Of a DNA stretch of 64,000 bases, positions 1 to 10,110 are shown in pieces. The stretch is from Dactylorhiza incarnata (lineage: Eukaryota > Streptophyta > Magnoliopsida > Asparagales > Orchidaceae). Position 1 is the first letter of the stretch. The number at the start of each line of letters is the position of its first letter. Under the pieces are notes generated by a model. The model had not been told where the DNA came from and did no database searches. It was given only the letters and a program-made list of their open reading frames with translations. The DNA lies in contig JAWHQI010000028.1 of assembly GCA_033032865.1 (NCBI GenBank), forward strand, positions 10,435,001 through 10,499,000, read 5' to 3'. A program made the translations under genes and the position numbers.

Positions 1-452
1 TGCGCGGCTTAGGGGAAAATCGCTTCCTTGTGCGGAGCGTCCAAGTCCTTGTGAGGCTTGGTGGGAAAATGTGGCCTTGTGTGCTACGTCTAGATCTTGG
101 GAAGATCTAGAGGATAGGCTTGGGCTTGGTCTTGGGAGAGACAAGCGATAGCCTTCCGATCCTTGGGAGAAGATTGGTAACCCAAAATTATTGTATTTTT
201 ATTATCATAATTGTGCCTTGATCTTAAGCATTGTTAAGATCATTTTTATTGTATGCAAATTTCATGATTAATATAATTATGCTTTTTTCACTAATTGCAA
301 TTTTGTTTGCTTAAATCTTTATCTTAGAAATTTGTGTTTGGTTAAATACAAAAATTACATTGGTTTAAAATTATTATTAAGTAAAAATTATATTTTTAAA
401 ACACACCCTTATTCACCCCCCCCCCCCTCTAAGGGCGTCACACGATCCAACA
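1..452 (+). repeat. 5' LTR of Sirevirus I (3' portion only)
   Basis: Aligns with 9654-10110. It ends with a poly-C run, CTCTAAGGGCGTCACACG and the terminus TCCAACA at 452, the inverted copy of TGTTGGA that opens the 3' LTR at 8867. The upstream part, including U3 and the motif array, is outside the window. Confidence 0.95.
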
Positions 453-454
453 AG

Positions 455-467
455 TGGTATCAGAGCG
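455..467 (+). promoter_or_regulatory. Primer-binding site for initiator tRNA-Met
   Basis: TGGTATCAGAGCG begins two bases after the LTR end. It is complementary to the 3' end of plant initiator tRNA-Met, the usual minus-strand primer for Ty1/copia elements. Confidence 0.93.
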
Positions 468-501
468 AGGTTACTCCAAAACGGTTTTACCACCGGGAGT
501 A

Positions 502-2382
502 ATGGCGCACAACGATCACGCGTTCGTTGAGGGGCAAGGAATTAGTAGGCCACCACTTTTTACGGGCACAGACTACAATTATTGGAAAACACGTATGCGT
601 TGTTTTCTAATTGCGCTAGATATTGAAGTCTGGAATATGGTAGAATCTAGTTACACTTCTCCAACATTTGTTGTAGGAGATGTAACCATGGATAAGCCCA
701 AAGACAAGTGGGATGACAACGATAAATTAAAATGTAAGAACAATGCAAAAGCCATGAATGCTTTATTTTGCGCACTAGATCGCACTGAATTTAATAGAGT
801 TTGTGCTTGTAATTCTGCATTTGAAATTTGGAATTTATTAGAAATCACTCATGAAGGTACTTCGCAGGTAAAGGACTCAAAGCTATTTCAACTGGAATCT
901 GAATTTGAAAGGTTCAAAATGGAGGTAGATGAAGAGGTTGATACGATGTACACACGATTCACAAAAATCGTGAACGACTCAAAGGTGCTAGGAAAGGTGT
1001 TCTCAAATGGAGATTTGGTAAGAAAAATTTTAAGATCACTTCCCCCGAAGTTCAATCCTAAAGTGACTGCAATTTCCGAGTCACATGATCTTAAGACTTT
1101 AAAATTGGAGAGCCTCATTGGGAATTTGAAAACTCATGAAGTCGAATTAAAAATTCAACAACAAGAGTATATGGAGCCAAGGAAGAAGGGATTGGCTCTA
1201 AAATCTAAGAAGGAAGAAACTAGTGATTCTGAGGAGGATGAAGAAGATGAGGAGAGCTTATTTGTTAAAAAATTTAGAAAATTTATGAAAAATCCGGAGA
1301 GAAGAAATTCGTTTAAGAAGTATTTTAAGAAGGAGACCTTTAGGAAGAAAAAAGGAAAGGAGGGCGATGAGGAGGAAGAGAGACCGCCACCGGAGTGCTA
1401 CCACTGCAAGAAGTTAGGACACATTCGAAGCAAGTGTCCAAAGTACTTGAAAGAACTTAAAGAAAAGAAGCACAAAGGGTCGAAGAAGGTGTTGAAGGCG
1501 GAAACCTGGGATGATACTACTTCTGAGGATGGAAAGAGCGTCATATCTGATGACGAATGCAGTGTCCAAAGCGACACTGAGGTAACTCCTCCAACCTATG
1601 ATGAATTATTCTCTGAATTTTTAAAGACTTGCAAATTTTTTGAAAAAAGTTTAAAAGATAATGATCTTCTAAAATCTGAAAATGGAATTTTACTTAAAGA
1701 AAACAAAAAATTGTTAAATGAAATTAAGACTATTGGAAAAAGAGATATTTCTTGCCAAGAGTGTGATCACTTTTTGGGAAGAATTAATGAACTTGAAGAA
1801 TCTCTTTCCAAATCTCATTCTACAATAAAAGTACTTACTAAAAAGAATGAGATTTTAGAGAGAGATCTGAAATCTTCAATTTCCAAGGTTCATGAGGGAA
1901 AGAAATCTTTTGAACGTAGATGCGTAAATCTAGTATCCGAAAATACGAAAATGAGAAACCAGATTCATGACTTAATACTAGCCATGAAAAAATTTGGAAT
2001 GGGCCGAAGATCACTGGATATGATCTTAGGATACCAACGCCATGAATCTGGAAGATTTGGGCTCGGATACACGTCTGGAAGCTGTCGCCCGGCGACAACC
2101 ACTGTCGCCGGCGACAGTGAAAAGTCCAGAAAATCTACTTTTAAAAATTCTAAAATTAATAAATTATCAAATACTGCATCCTCATCCAGTAAAAGTCCAG
2201 AAAAGTTATACTCTTCTAAATACATTACATGTGCCAAATGCAATAGATTTGGTCACACTACGGACTCTTGCTGGAAGGAAGGAAAAAGTAAAATAAAACA
2301 AATCTGGGTGCCTAAGGCTTCTACCTATACTATGGGTGGAACCACTTGGGTAACCAGATCTTTACTCACCTCCTCTTTCTAG
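502..2382 (+). CDS. gag: Gag (capsid-nucleocapsid), Sirevirus I
   Basis: Gag packages element RNA into cytoplasmic virus-like particles. The start is the first ATG after the primer-binding site (MAHNDHAF); the frame is open further upstream but only through the tRNA-primer sequence. The protein has 626 residues. A UBN2-type capsid region lies at about residues 1-220, then acidic/lysine-rich stretches, and a first CCHC knuckle at nt 1396-1437 (CYHCKKLGHIRSKC). A long coiled coil follows (about nt 1640-2000), then a second knuckle at nt 2230-2271 (CAKCNRFGHTTDSC), then IWVPK. The double-knuckle long Gag is typical of Sireviruses. Two palindromes of the family's LTR motif are translated at nt 2079-2120. 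It ends with amber TAG at 2380-2382, in frame with pol. Confidence 0.93.
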   Translation: MAHNDHAFVEGQGISRPPLFTGTDYNYWKTRMRCFLIALDIEVWNMVESSYTSPTFVVGDVTMDKPKDKWDDNDKLKCKNNAKAMNALFCALDRTEFNRVCACNSAFEIWNLLEITHEGTSQVKDSKLFQLESEFERFKMEVDEEVDTMYTRFTKIVNDSKVLGKVFSNGDLVRKILRSLPPKFNPKVTAISESHDLKTLKLESLIGNLKTHEVELKIQQQEYMEPRKKGLALKSKKEETSDSEEDEEDEESLFVKKFRKFMKNPERRNSFKKYFKKETFRKKKGKEGDEEEERPPPECYHCKKLGHIRSKCPKYLKELKEKKHKGSKKVLKAETWDDTTSEDGKSVISDDECSVQSDTEVTPPTYDELFSEFLKTCKFFEKSLKDNDLLKSENGILLKENKKLLNEIKTIGKRDISCQECDHFLGRINELEESLSKSHSTIKVLTKKNEILERDLKSSISKVHEGKKSFERRCVNLVSENTKMRNQIHDLILAMKKFGMGRRSLDMILGYQRHESGRFGLGYTSGSCRPATTTVAGDSEKSRKSTFKNSKINKLSNTASSSSKSPEKLYSSKYITCAKCNRFGHTTDSCWKEGKSKIKQIWVPKASTYTMGGTTWVTRSLLTSSF

Positions 2383-4290
2383 GTGTGTTGGCAGGCTAAG
2401 GACAAAGAAGACGTGTGGTACTTGGACTCGGGTTGTTCAAAACACATGACGGGCAATAAAGAGAAGTTCCTTAGCCTGGAGATGAAGAAAGGAGGAATTG
2501 TTACATTCGGTGACAATGGAAAAGGAAGAATCATTGGCATCGGTGTTGTGGGTAACGAAAATTTTTCAATTTCAAATGTTTTATTTGTAGAAGGATTAAA
2601 GCATAATTTGATTTCTATTAGTCAATTATGTGATAAGGGTTTAAATGTTTTATTTGAATCTTCTACAAATTTGTGCAAAATTATTAATTCCAAAACAAAT
2701 GAAATTGTTTTTACCGCACCCAGATGTCATAATGTATATATGATTAAATTTCTTGATTTTTCAAATTCTACTTTAAAATGTTTTTTATCAAAAAATGATG
2801 AATTAGATTTATGGCATAGGCGACTTGGACATGCTAGTGCAGAGTTAATTTCAAAACTTTCAAAAGATAAATTAATTAAAGGTTTACCTTTGCTAAATGG
2901 AAATTTATCTTCTTCACTATGTGTGCCTTGCCAAAAAGGAAAATTTTCAAAATCATCTTTCAAAAGTAAAAACATTATTTCTACCACTAGGCAACTTCAA
3001 TTAATACATATGGACTTATTTGGGCCAATTGGAATTTCTAGCTTAGGAGGTAGAAAATACACATTTGTTTTGATTGATGATTATTCTCGTTTTTGTTGGA
3101 CTTTATTTTTAACCTCCAAATCCGATGCATTTTCAGAATTTTCAAAATTATGTTTGCGTATCCAAAATGAATTTGAGTTGAAAATTAAACGCATACGATC
3201 GGATCATGGAGGAGAATTTGAAAATGAAAAGTTTATTTCTTTTTGTACGGAGTTAGGAATTAAACATGAATTTTCCGCTCCACGCACACCACAGCAAAAT
3301 GGTGTAGTGGAGAGGAAAAATAGAACTCTTCAAGAGTTAGCCCGTACAATGTTATCTGAATTCAAATTACCAAAATCTTTTTGGGCTGAAGCAGTTAGCA
3401 CGGCATGTTATGTAATTAATAGAGTAATGCTTCGCCCTATTTTAAAATTAACTCCTTATGAATTAATATTTAGTAAAAAACCAAATGTTTCTTATTTCAA
3501 AGTTTTTGGTTGTAAATGTTTTATTTTAAATTCTAAAGATTCCTTAGGAAAATTTGATGAAAAATGTGATGAAGGTATTTTTATTGGCAATTCTTCAACT
3601 AGTAAAGCTTATAGGATTTTTAATAAAAGAACAAAAATAGTTGAAGAATCGATTCATGTTAGGTTTGATGAGTTTGCTTCATGTGTAGAAAAGAAAATTA
3701 CAGGAAAAGAAAATGAACCCCTTCCATTGGTGGAGAATGATGAAGAAGAACTTGGAGAAAATGAAGAAGAAAAAGAAGAAGAAAGAGAAGAAGAAGAAAG
3801 AGAAGGATATGTGCCTCCAAGTGATTTGAGATTCTCAAAGGATCATCCAAAGGAGCTTATCATTGGGGATCCGCCAAAAGGGTTTAGTACTCGTTCATCA
3901 CTACATGTTTTATTTTCAAACCTTTGTTTTGTTTCTGAAATAGAACCAAAAGATGTTTCCACCGCTTTAAATGATGAATTTTGGTTTTTAGCTATGAATG
4001 AAGAACTTAATCAATTTGAACGTAATAAGGTTTGGAATCTTGTAGAACGACCAAAAAATCGTCCTGTAGTTGGTGTTAAGTGGATTTTTAAAAATAAAAT
4101 GGATAATGAATCTAGAATTGTTAGAAATAAAGCCAGATTAGTTGCAAAAGGTTATGCACAAATTGAAGGGGTAGATTTTGATGAAACTTTTGCACCCGTA
4201 GCAAGATTAGAAGCGGTTAGAATATTTCTTGCATTTGCTTATTTTAAAAGATTTAAATTATATCAAATGGATGTCAAAACCGCATTTTAA
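2383..4290 (+). CDS. pol: Pol, first part: protease, integrase, N-terminal reverse transcriptase
   Basis: It continues the gag frame directly after the amber codon. The aspartic protease has WYLDSGC (Asp at residue 15 counted from 2383). The integrase zinc domain starts at HRRLGH (His 145) and includes the CVPC pair. The integrase core has D211 (HMDLFGP), D274 (IRSDHGGEF) and E310 ([10 protein letters not shown]), a proper DD35E spacing. An acidic linker rich in EE/EEKEEE follows, then the copia reverse transcriptase start ([20 protein letters not shown]). The frame stops at 4288-4290 because the T run in TTTTAAACGGG is one base short of what the following homologous frame needs. Apart from that indel the domains look intact. 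Confidence 0.93.
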   Translation: MCWQAKDKEDVWYLDSGCSKHMTGNKEKFLSLEMKKGGIVTFGDNGKGRIIGIGVVGNENFSISNVLFVEGLKHNLISISQLCDKGLNVLFESSTNLCKIINSKTNEIVFTAPRCHNVYMIKFLDFSNSTLKCFLSKNDELDLWHRRLGHASAELISKLSKDKLIKGLPLLNGNLSSSLCVPCQKGKFSKSSFKSKNIISTTRQLQLIHMDLFGPIGISSLGGRKYTFVLIDDYSRFCWTLFLTSKSDAFSEFSKLCLRIQNEFELKIKRIRSDHGGEFENEKFISFCTELGIKHEFSAPRTPQQNGVVERKNRTLQELARTMLSEFKLPKSFWAEAVSTACYVINRVMLRPILKLTPYELIFSKKPNVSYFKVFGCKCFILNSKDSLGKFDEKCDEGIFIGNSSTSKAYRIFNKRTKIVEESIHVRFDEFASCVEKKITGKENEPLPLVENDEEELGENEEEKEEEREEEEREGYVPPSDLRFSKDHPKELIIGDPPKGFSTRSSLHVLFSNLCFVSEIEPKDVSTALNDEFWFLAMNEELNQFERNKVWNLVERPKNRPVVGVKWIFKNKMDNESRIVRNKARLVAKGYAQIEGVDFDETFAPVARLEAVRIFLAFAYFKRFKLYQMDVKTAF

Positions 4291-5471
4291 ACGGGTATAT
4301 AAAAGAAGAAGTTTATGTAGAACAACCCCCTGGCTTTATAAATGAGAAATATCCAAATTATGTTTATAAATTAGATAAAGCGCTTTATGGATTAAAACAA
4401 GCGTCTCGTGCTTGGTATGATCGATTAACTCAATATTTGTTAAAGCACGATTATAAAATAGGAAGTGCTGATTCTACACTCTTCATTAAGCAAATTGATC
4501 ATGATTTAATTATTCTACAAATTTATGTTGATGATATTATTTTTGGAGCCACTAATGAAGAGTTGTGTAATAAAGTAGTTGAAATTATGAAAAATGAATT
4601 TGAAATGAGTATGGTTGGAGAACTTTCATATTTTCTAGGTTTTCAAATTACACAAAAACATGATGGAATTTTTATATGTCAAACCAAGTATATTCATGAT
4701 ATGTTAAAAAGATTTGGATTTGAAAACCTTAAGCATGCAAACACTCCTATGAGTACTTCACTAAAATTAGGAAAAGATGAAAGTGGTGTTTCAATTGAAC
4801 AAACCCTTTATAGAAGTATGATAGGGTCTTTATTGTATTTAACCGCATCTAGACCTGATATTATGTTTGCCGTTTGTTTATGTGCTAGATTTCAAGCTAA
4901 TCCTAAAGAGTCACATTTAAAAGCGGTGAAACGTATCTTTAGATGTCTCATTGGAACATCAAAATTAGGTTTATGGTATCCACATAATGATTCTTTTATT
5001 TTGCATGGTTTTTCGGATTCTAATTATGCGGGATGTTCTTTAGATAGGAAAAGCACTAGTGGCACTTGTCACTTTATCGGCCCTTCACTTATTTCATGGT
5101 CGAGTAGGAAACAGAATTCTGTTGCCCTCTCTACTACCGAGGCTGAATATATTGCACTAGGTAGTTGTTGTGCCCAAGCACTTTGGATGTCCCAAACGTT
5201 AGAAGATTTTGGCATACAACAAAGTAGTGTAGAATTAAAGTGTGATAATAAAAGTGCTATAGATTTAACAAACAATCCCGTATTACATTCTAGATCTAAG
5301 CATATAGACGTCCGACATCATTTTATAAGGGATCACATTAAGAAGGGTAATATAAAAATCAACTTTATAGGCACGGAAAATCAACTAGCGGATATATTCA
5401 CTAAGCCGTTACCGGATTCCCGTTTTTCTATGCTTAGGCTAGAATTGGACATTCTAGACATTTCACAATGA
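4291..5471 (+). CDS. pol: Pol, second part: reverse transcriptase palm and RNase H
   Basis: This resumes in the shifted frame immediately after the one-base deletion ([16 protein letters not shown]) and runs to a stop at 5469-5471. It has no start codon of its own. YVDDIIFG near nt 4507 is the copia reverse-transcriptase catalytic motif. RNase H follows with FSDSNYAGCSLDRKSTSG, the STTEAEYIAL block, and the SKHIDVRHHFIRDHI and LADIFTKPL signatures. The end matches the usual copia pol end. The frameshift is more likely a recent deletion in a homopolymer than programmed, because it lies in the middle of a conserved domain. Confidence 0.93.
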
Positions 5472-5759
5472 ATATATCACAATTTAAAGCCTATAAAATA
5501 AAAAATTATTATCACAAAAACATAAACAATGTAAAAACAAAAAGCCAAAATTCTAAAAATCAAAACATAAAATTTCAAAGGACTTAACAAAAATTCAACG
5601 TCATTACATCAATATTGTTCACATAAAAACAGTAGAACAAACTTAAGGATCAAGTTCTTTAAACAAAAACAGAAATTTAAAGAAGTTCACTGTCGCCCAG
5701 GCGACAATGGATGTCGGAATTTTCCGACATCACCCAGCAGCAGCAGCAACATAAAACTA
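5472..5759. other. Spacer between pol and the antisense gene, with one palindrome pair
   Basis: No coding signal was seen. It holds one pair of the element's palindromes: 5688-5709 (arms CACTGTCGCC/GGCGACAATG) and 5711-5730 (ATGTCGGAAT/TTTCCGACAT). They lie just past the stop codon of the antisense gene. Pair order matches the minus strand, as for the other 3'-region pairs. Confidence 0.75.
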
Positions 5760-6872
5760 CTATGAATCTTCATAACCAGCCCCGCTGCTCTCTGGACAAT
5801 CTTCTGGAGGTCCTCGTCTCACGGCTTTGCCACGGCGAGTTCGCCTCACCGATTGGTGTGGCGGTTCTTCGTCCGGAACTTGCCATTCGGCCTCTTCCTC
5901 CGGAGTTGGTTTCAACTTCAGACCTTTGACGAGAAACTTCATAAATTTCTGCATTCGACTACGGTCCTTCTTCACTTCCCTCTTGTGATCCTCTAATGAA
6001 TCACGCAAATCATCAATGGACTCTCGTAGTGATCCTGCCCTAGAAATGGTCGGCTCTCTAATCTCAATCCCCGGATGAGTTTTTCTCTGCGGCTTCTTCA
6101 CCTTCATTGAACCCGTATAATATATTTCCGGGTAACAATCATCCAAATAAGCACCTTGCACTATCCATCCATATTTCTTGTAGAGTACACGCTGTATTAC
6201 CTCCCCCATTGGCAGCGTATGAACCTTCACCCATCTTGGATGCTTTAATCTATACGCATACCTAATCTGGGCGAGTATGAAGTCCGCCACATCAAAAAGC
6301 TCATCCTCCATAATATAGTATATAAAGAGGGTCAACTGAGCTGTAATACTTCTTGTGTCTCCACTCTTCAACATCACTGAATTCCTTAATATATCTTGGA
6401 CTAAGAACGCATCCGGAGTAAGTGAGGTAACTTCAGTGGTAAGAGTCTTCTTTTGATTCCCATGTAAACTCATGTTTACAAGGGTCCAATCTCTATCCTT
6501 TCGATAATTCTCCACTATATCAGGCATATTCTCACTCATCACTAGTCCAAATTCCTCTCGTAGATCAACATGTGTTATTTCCACATGTTGACCTTGGATC
6601 TTTGATCTCACTCCGCCATCCAATTCAGTGAAAGTTGGGTCTTCCAAATGGTTATAAAATTCACGAATGAAAAAGGAAGAAAACCCCTCTGGTGTGATAA
6701 TTGAAATTATACCTGCGTTCGCAAGCCGATCATAGATATGATCGTGCTTTGGCGACTCAAATTCCACATACTTCGCTATTCCAACAATAGCCTTCTCCAC
6801 CCCCGGAAAAACTTGATATGAAGTATGTGCATCTTCCGAAGTACTCTTTCGAGCTTTGGAACTGGAAGCCAT
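5760..6872 (-). CDS. Antisense accessory protein of Sirevirus I
   Basis: An open frame of 370 codons on the strand opposite gag-pol, between pol and the 3' LTR. The frame continues upstream to 7025, but I chose ATG 6872 (MASSSKARK) because TTTTATTGCAG, a good splice acceptor, ends one base before it. The body looks globular. It includes HVEITHVDLREEFGL, then a helical stretch (LTPDAFLVQDILR to VIQRVLYKKYGW). A charged helix (LRESIDDLRDSLEDHKREVKK) and a basic C-terminal patch (VRRTRRGKAVRRG) that could be a nuclear-localisation signal follow. It resembles the sense-strand accessory protein of element III and the retrotransposon-borne proteins databases call putative plant transposon proteins. 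Function is unknown. It is not the usual sense-oriented envelope-like frame of Sireviruses. Confidence 0.8.
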   Translation of the reverse strand: MASSSKARKSTSEDAHTSYQVFPGVEKAIVGIAKYVEFESPKHDHIYDRLANAGIISIITPEGFSSFFIREFYNHLEDPTFTELDGGVRSKIQGQHVEITHVDLREEFGLVMSENMPDIVENYRKDRDWTLVNMSLHGNQKKTLTTEVTSLTPDAFLVQDILRNSVMLKSGDTRSITAQLTLFIYYIMEDELFDVADFILAQIRYAYRLKHPRWVKVHTLPMGEVIQRVLYKKYGWIVQGAYLDDCYPEIYYTGSMKVKKPQRKTHPGIEIREPTISRAGSLRESIDDLRDSLEDHKREVKKDRSRMQKFMKFLVKGLKLKPTPEEEAEWQVPDEEPPHQSVRRTRRGKAVRRGPPEDCPESSGAGYEDS

Positions 6873-6873
6873 T

Positions 6874-7409
6874 CTGCAATAAAATACAAAAATTTTGATT
6901 AAACAAGGTATCACATTGTGCACTGGAACACTGTCGCCCAGGCGACAGTGGCTGTCGGAAATTTCCGACAGCCCTCCAAGTGATTTTCTCTCAAAATTTT
7001 TACATATACTTCCAGATCTACTCAAAATAAATGTTATTTCAACATCAAGTTTTTAAAAAATATATATATATATATTTTGAATCAACATATTCTACAAATC
7101 CTTTACTATTTATCATCTTCCACCTTCTTCTCTAAACTAGATCTACAATAATCCTTTAGAAAATGAACAAATGGAAACCTTCATCACCAACTCAAAAAGA
7201 AATTTAACAAAGATAAAAATTTTAGCAAAGATCCACCAAGATCCACTTGTTTTTAAACTAGATCTACATTTTTCAAATCAAAAATTTCAAAACCTACACC
7301 ATTCATCAAAAATCAACATGAAAACTACATTTTCCTTCTTCTCTACTATCAAAATCACAAATCCCTAAAATTTTTTTGAGTTAAAAACACCAAAATCAAA
7401 AACCCATAC
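6874..7409 (-). other. Predicted 5'-UTR intron of the antisense gene
   Basis: On the minus strand CTAAG|GTATGGG at 7410/7409 is a strong donor and TATTTTATTGCAG|A at 6874/6873 a strong acceptor. The 536-base intron is AT-rich, as in plants, and contains one more palindrome pair (6929-6950 and 6952-6971). The predicted exon 1 (about 7475-7410) has no ATG, so the first start after splicing would be ATG 6872. Inferred from splice consensus only. Confidence 0.6.
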
Positions 7410-7504
7410 CTTAGCTCTAGGGATGTCGCCGACTTCCGACAGCCTTCCTCTCGTTTTTAACTCCAGGAAATGATGCACAATAGGGTTTGACTCGGTCCCC
7501 AGCC

Positions 7505-7561
7505 CTATTTATATTTTTCACTGTCGCCCAGGCGACAGTGACTGTCGGAAATTTCCGACAG
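7505..7561 (-). promoter_or_regulatory. Antisense promoter module: two palindromes followed by a TATA box
   Basis: Read on the minus strand: palindrome CTGTCGGAA/TTTCCGACAG (7561-7542), one base, palindrome with arms CACTGTCGCC and GGCGACAGTG (7540-7519), five bases, then TATAAATAG (7513-7505). Transcription would start near 7475 and lead into the predicted exon 1. The same module with nearly the same spacing precedes the TATA box in the LTR (9304-9359). Confidence 0.7.
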
Positions 7562-8577
7562 CTCTCATTTTAACAAAACTCCAATTTAAGGTCCCTTTGA
7601 TGATCTACAATAGTTATATGTCATTATTCATGCTTCACCTCATGACTTGCTGAAAAACCATGTGTTATTTATTTTTAAAAAAATGACTTACATGTTTCTA
7701 TGATTTCATTTCCAAGCTATCATCGTATTGACACTTCTACTTAGTTGTTTAGACCATTGGAAATTGTTTTCGCATGCCTCTAAGTATGAGAAATTGTTTA
7801 TCTATCATAATGAACTATCACGTTCACTTCTTTTGATCAATACGTATGTCTTTTTATTTAATATATACATGGATCATAATTGCTTTCACATAATAAAATA
7901 GCACTTCTTAAATACAACTTTCAACATTGATTTGTTAGCACAACAAAATATACACCATCTTTTGCGTTTCAAGTGAATTCGGAGATCCTTGGTCAATTAA
8001 AAAATATATCAATATATCACAATTAAGAAATCACAACGTCTGTGATAAAAAAAAAATAATAAAAATAAAGACAAGGATACTCCACCAAGAACTACTTACC
8101 CTCCTGATAAGTCTTAATGAGCATTGTGAGGTTAAGCACCTTGGACAGAATTGTAAAGTGTCTTGTGCAAAAGAAACATGGTTTTCTATTCACCTTGTGC
8201 TATATCTTCAAAGTTAAAGTTGCCATTATGTGCTTTTATTATGTTCTACATTTCAATGATCATGTAAATTAAATAGCTTCATATGTTTGATCTAAGTATC
8301 ACATGTACACATCATTATGTTAAATAAATATTCATCTCATGAGAATTGGACCGAAAAAATTCCATAATTCTATACACTATTGTGTCATTCTATGATACTT
8401 TCAAATGATCTTACTCATGTTTAAGTTCTTTCTTTCATTACTACATATGGCTATACCGTCACTTCATGAGCTTATTCATACTATGGCAACAAATTGCTTA
8501 TGCTTACTCTTCATTTCTATTTTCTATTACCTTTCCCTTAAAAGCTACTCTTGTATCTAATATTCATTTTTGCTAAT
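7562..8577. other. AT-rich 3' non-coding region of Sirevirus I
   Basis: No credible coding frame on either strand. A stretch near 8090-8160 (CTTAATGAGCATTGTGAGG) recurs in the internal region of Sirevirus II at about 31640-31870 in the opposite orientation, so this non-coding block is shared by families I and II. Confidence 0.7.
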
Positions 8578-8866
8578 ACCAAAAGGGGGAGAATTTAAAG
8601 TATAAAAAGAAAAGTCACAAATCTATCACACCTAAATATTCCACCTACACAATACATCATATACTTAGGGGGAGCATATATTTAGGGAGAGCATATATGT
8701 AGGGGGAGCATTCATTTAGGAGGAGCTTTCATCTCGAGATAGATTATTTATTTTTTAAGGAATATATATAATGTTAATTTTGTGCACACACCTAAGTTTA
8801 AAATCAACAATCTAAATAGACATGATTTCTTTTTATACGGATTTGTTATTATCAAAAGGGGGAGAT
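8578..8866 (+). promoter_or_regulatory. Cluster of polypurine tracts ending in the plus-strand primer tract
   Basis: AGGGGGAG-like tracts are seen at about 8581-8592, 8667-8674, 8684-8690, 8701-8708 and 8718-8725, several followed by CATATAT or CATT. The terminal tract AAAAGGGGGAGAT (8854-8866) abuts the 3' LTR and should prime plus-strand DNA synthesis. Multiple tracts before the 3' LTR are a known Sirevirus trait. Confidence 0.85.
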
Positions 8867-10110
8867 TGTTGGAGCATGCGTTTCGCACTCCTCCGGTTTG
8901 ATAATAACAAAGTCCCTTTTGTATTTGATTCTATTTTCATTAATGGTGTGCAGATAACAGGTATGAGATGTTCACATTCCTGCTGGAGCTAAAATTGAAT
9001 GTGGGAAAAATTCACTGTCTGAAAATTCCGACAGCCACTGTCGCCCAGGCGACAGCAGAGAAGTTACAACTACTTCCCTCCACGGCAGATCGACGAAAGA
9101 CAGTTTTGCGCTGTCGGAATTCCGACATCAATGTCGCCTAGGCGACAGCTCGACGGTTACACCACCTGCCCACGTCTCCACCCACGACCGGCAGTTTTGC
9201 ACTGTCGGAAATTCCGACATCGATGTCGCCCAGGAGACAGCTCGACGGTTACACCAACTGCCCACGACTCCACCCACGACGGCACTCCAGCGGCAGTTTA
9301 GCGCTGTCGGAAAATTCCGACAGTCACTGTCGCCCAGGCGACAGTGAATTTCTATAAATTGGTTCCTTTGGTTCGTGCATTCCAAGCTTTTGAGAATTCC
9401 AGTCCCTTCCTGAGTGCATACGAACCAGAGAGCTCCAGAACCTCCTCAACTCCCATTTGTGCAAAGAAGGATTGAAGATTGAAGACGAGATCGGGCGTGC
9501 TTCTACATCATCGATCATCTCGAGGCTTCAACAATCCATTCAGAGATCTGATCTTCTAGGGAGTTGTTCTTTTCATATTGTATTTTCATTCACATACTTT
9601 TTCATTTAGTATTTGTAGAGAAATCGTCGTCTTGCGTGCGGCGTCTAAGTCCTTGCGCGGCTTAGGGGAAAATCGCTTCCTTGTGCGGAGCGTCCATGTC
9701 CTTGTGAGGCTTGGTGGGAAATCGTGGCCTTGTGTGCTACGTCTAGATCTTGGGAAGATCTAGAGGATAGGCTTGGGCTTGGTCTTGGGAGAGACAAGCG
9801 ATAGCCTTCCGATCCTTGGGGGAAGGATTGGTAAACCAAAATTATTGTATTTTTATTATCATAATTGTGCCTTGATCTTAAGCATTGTTAAGATCATTTT
9901 TATTGTATGCAAATTTCATGATTAATATAATTATGCTTTTTTCACTAATTGCAATTTTGTTTGCTTAAATCTTTATCTTAGAAATTTGTGTTTGGTTAAA
10001 TACAAAAATTACATTGGTTTAAAATTATTATTAAGTAAAAATTATATTTTTAAAACACACCCTTATTCACCCCCCCCCCCCCCCCTCTAAGGGCGTCACA
10101 CGATCCAACA
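8867..10110 (+). repeat. 3' LTR of Sirevirus I (complete, 1244 bp)
   Basis: Begins TGTTGGAGCATGCG directly after the polypurine tract and ends CGATCCAACA, with inverted ends TGTTGGA/TCCAACA. It contains a four-copy palindrome array, a TATA box at 9353, and a poly-C run just before CTCTAAGGGCG. The next five bases (GTCAT, 10111-10115) are the probable target-site duplication. Confidence 0.95.
9015..9359 (+). promoter_or_regulatory. LTR promoter: four palindrome pairs and TATA box
   Basis: Four units start at 9015, 9111, 9202 and 9304, about 91-102 bp apart. Each has a TGTCGGAA/TTCCGACA palindrome followed by a GTCGCC/GGCGAC palindrome. ACGGTTACACC-type filler recurs between units. The last unit (9304-9346) is followed after six bases by TATAAAT (9353-9359). 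Sirevirus repeated-motif boxes upstream of a core promoter are known; the GTCGCC/GGCGAC partner is specific to this element among those in the window. Confidence 0.85.

Larger units (their letters stand above)
1..10110 (+). mobile_element. Sirevirus I, nearly complete Ty1/copia LTR retrotransposon
   Basis: Order seen: 3' part of the 5' LTR, initiator-Met primer-binding site, gag, protease, integrase, reverse transcriptase, RNase H, a 3.4 kb 3' region with an antisense gene, polypurine tracts, 3' LTR. The order integrase before reverse transcriptase defines Ty1/copia. The protease context, two-knuckle Gag, poly-C run near the LTR end and polypurine cluster place it in the Sireviruses. The 3' LTR ends TCCAACA and is followed by GTCAT, the probable target-site duplication; its partner lies outside the window. 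By eye the two LTR copies differ by only a few substitutions and poly-C length, so the insertion is fairly recent. Visible damage is one amber codon between gag and pol and one frameshift in reverse transcriptase. Confidence 0.95.

Noticed and set aside
5760..7025. Longer 421-codon version of the antisense frame starting at 7025
   Set aside because: The extra 51 codons cover the palindrome pair and the predicted intron end, and they follow no promoter-leader layout. The acceptor just before ATG 6872 favours the 370-codon form.
9015..9346. CRISPR-like array of regularly spaced palindromic repeats
   Set aside because: Spacing of 91-102 bp looks regular, but the spacers are themselves similar, the repeats are imperfect, and the array lies in a plant LTR with the known position of Sirevirus motif boxes.
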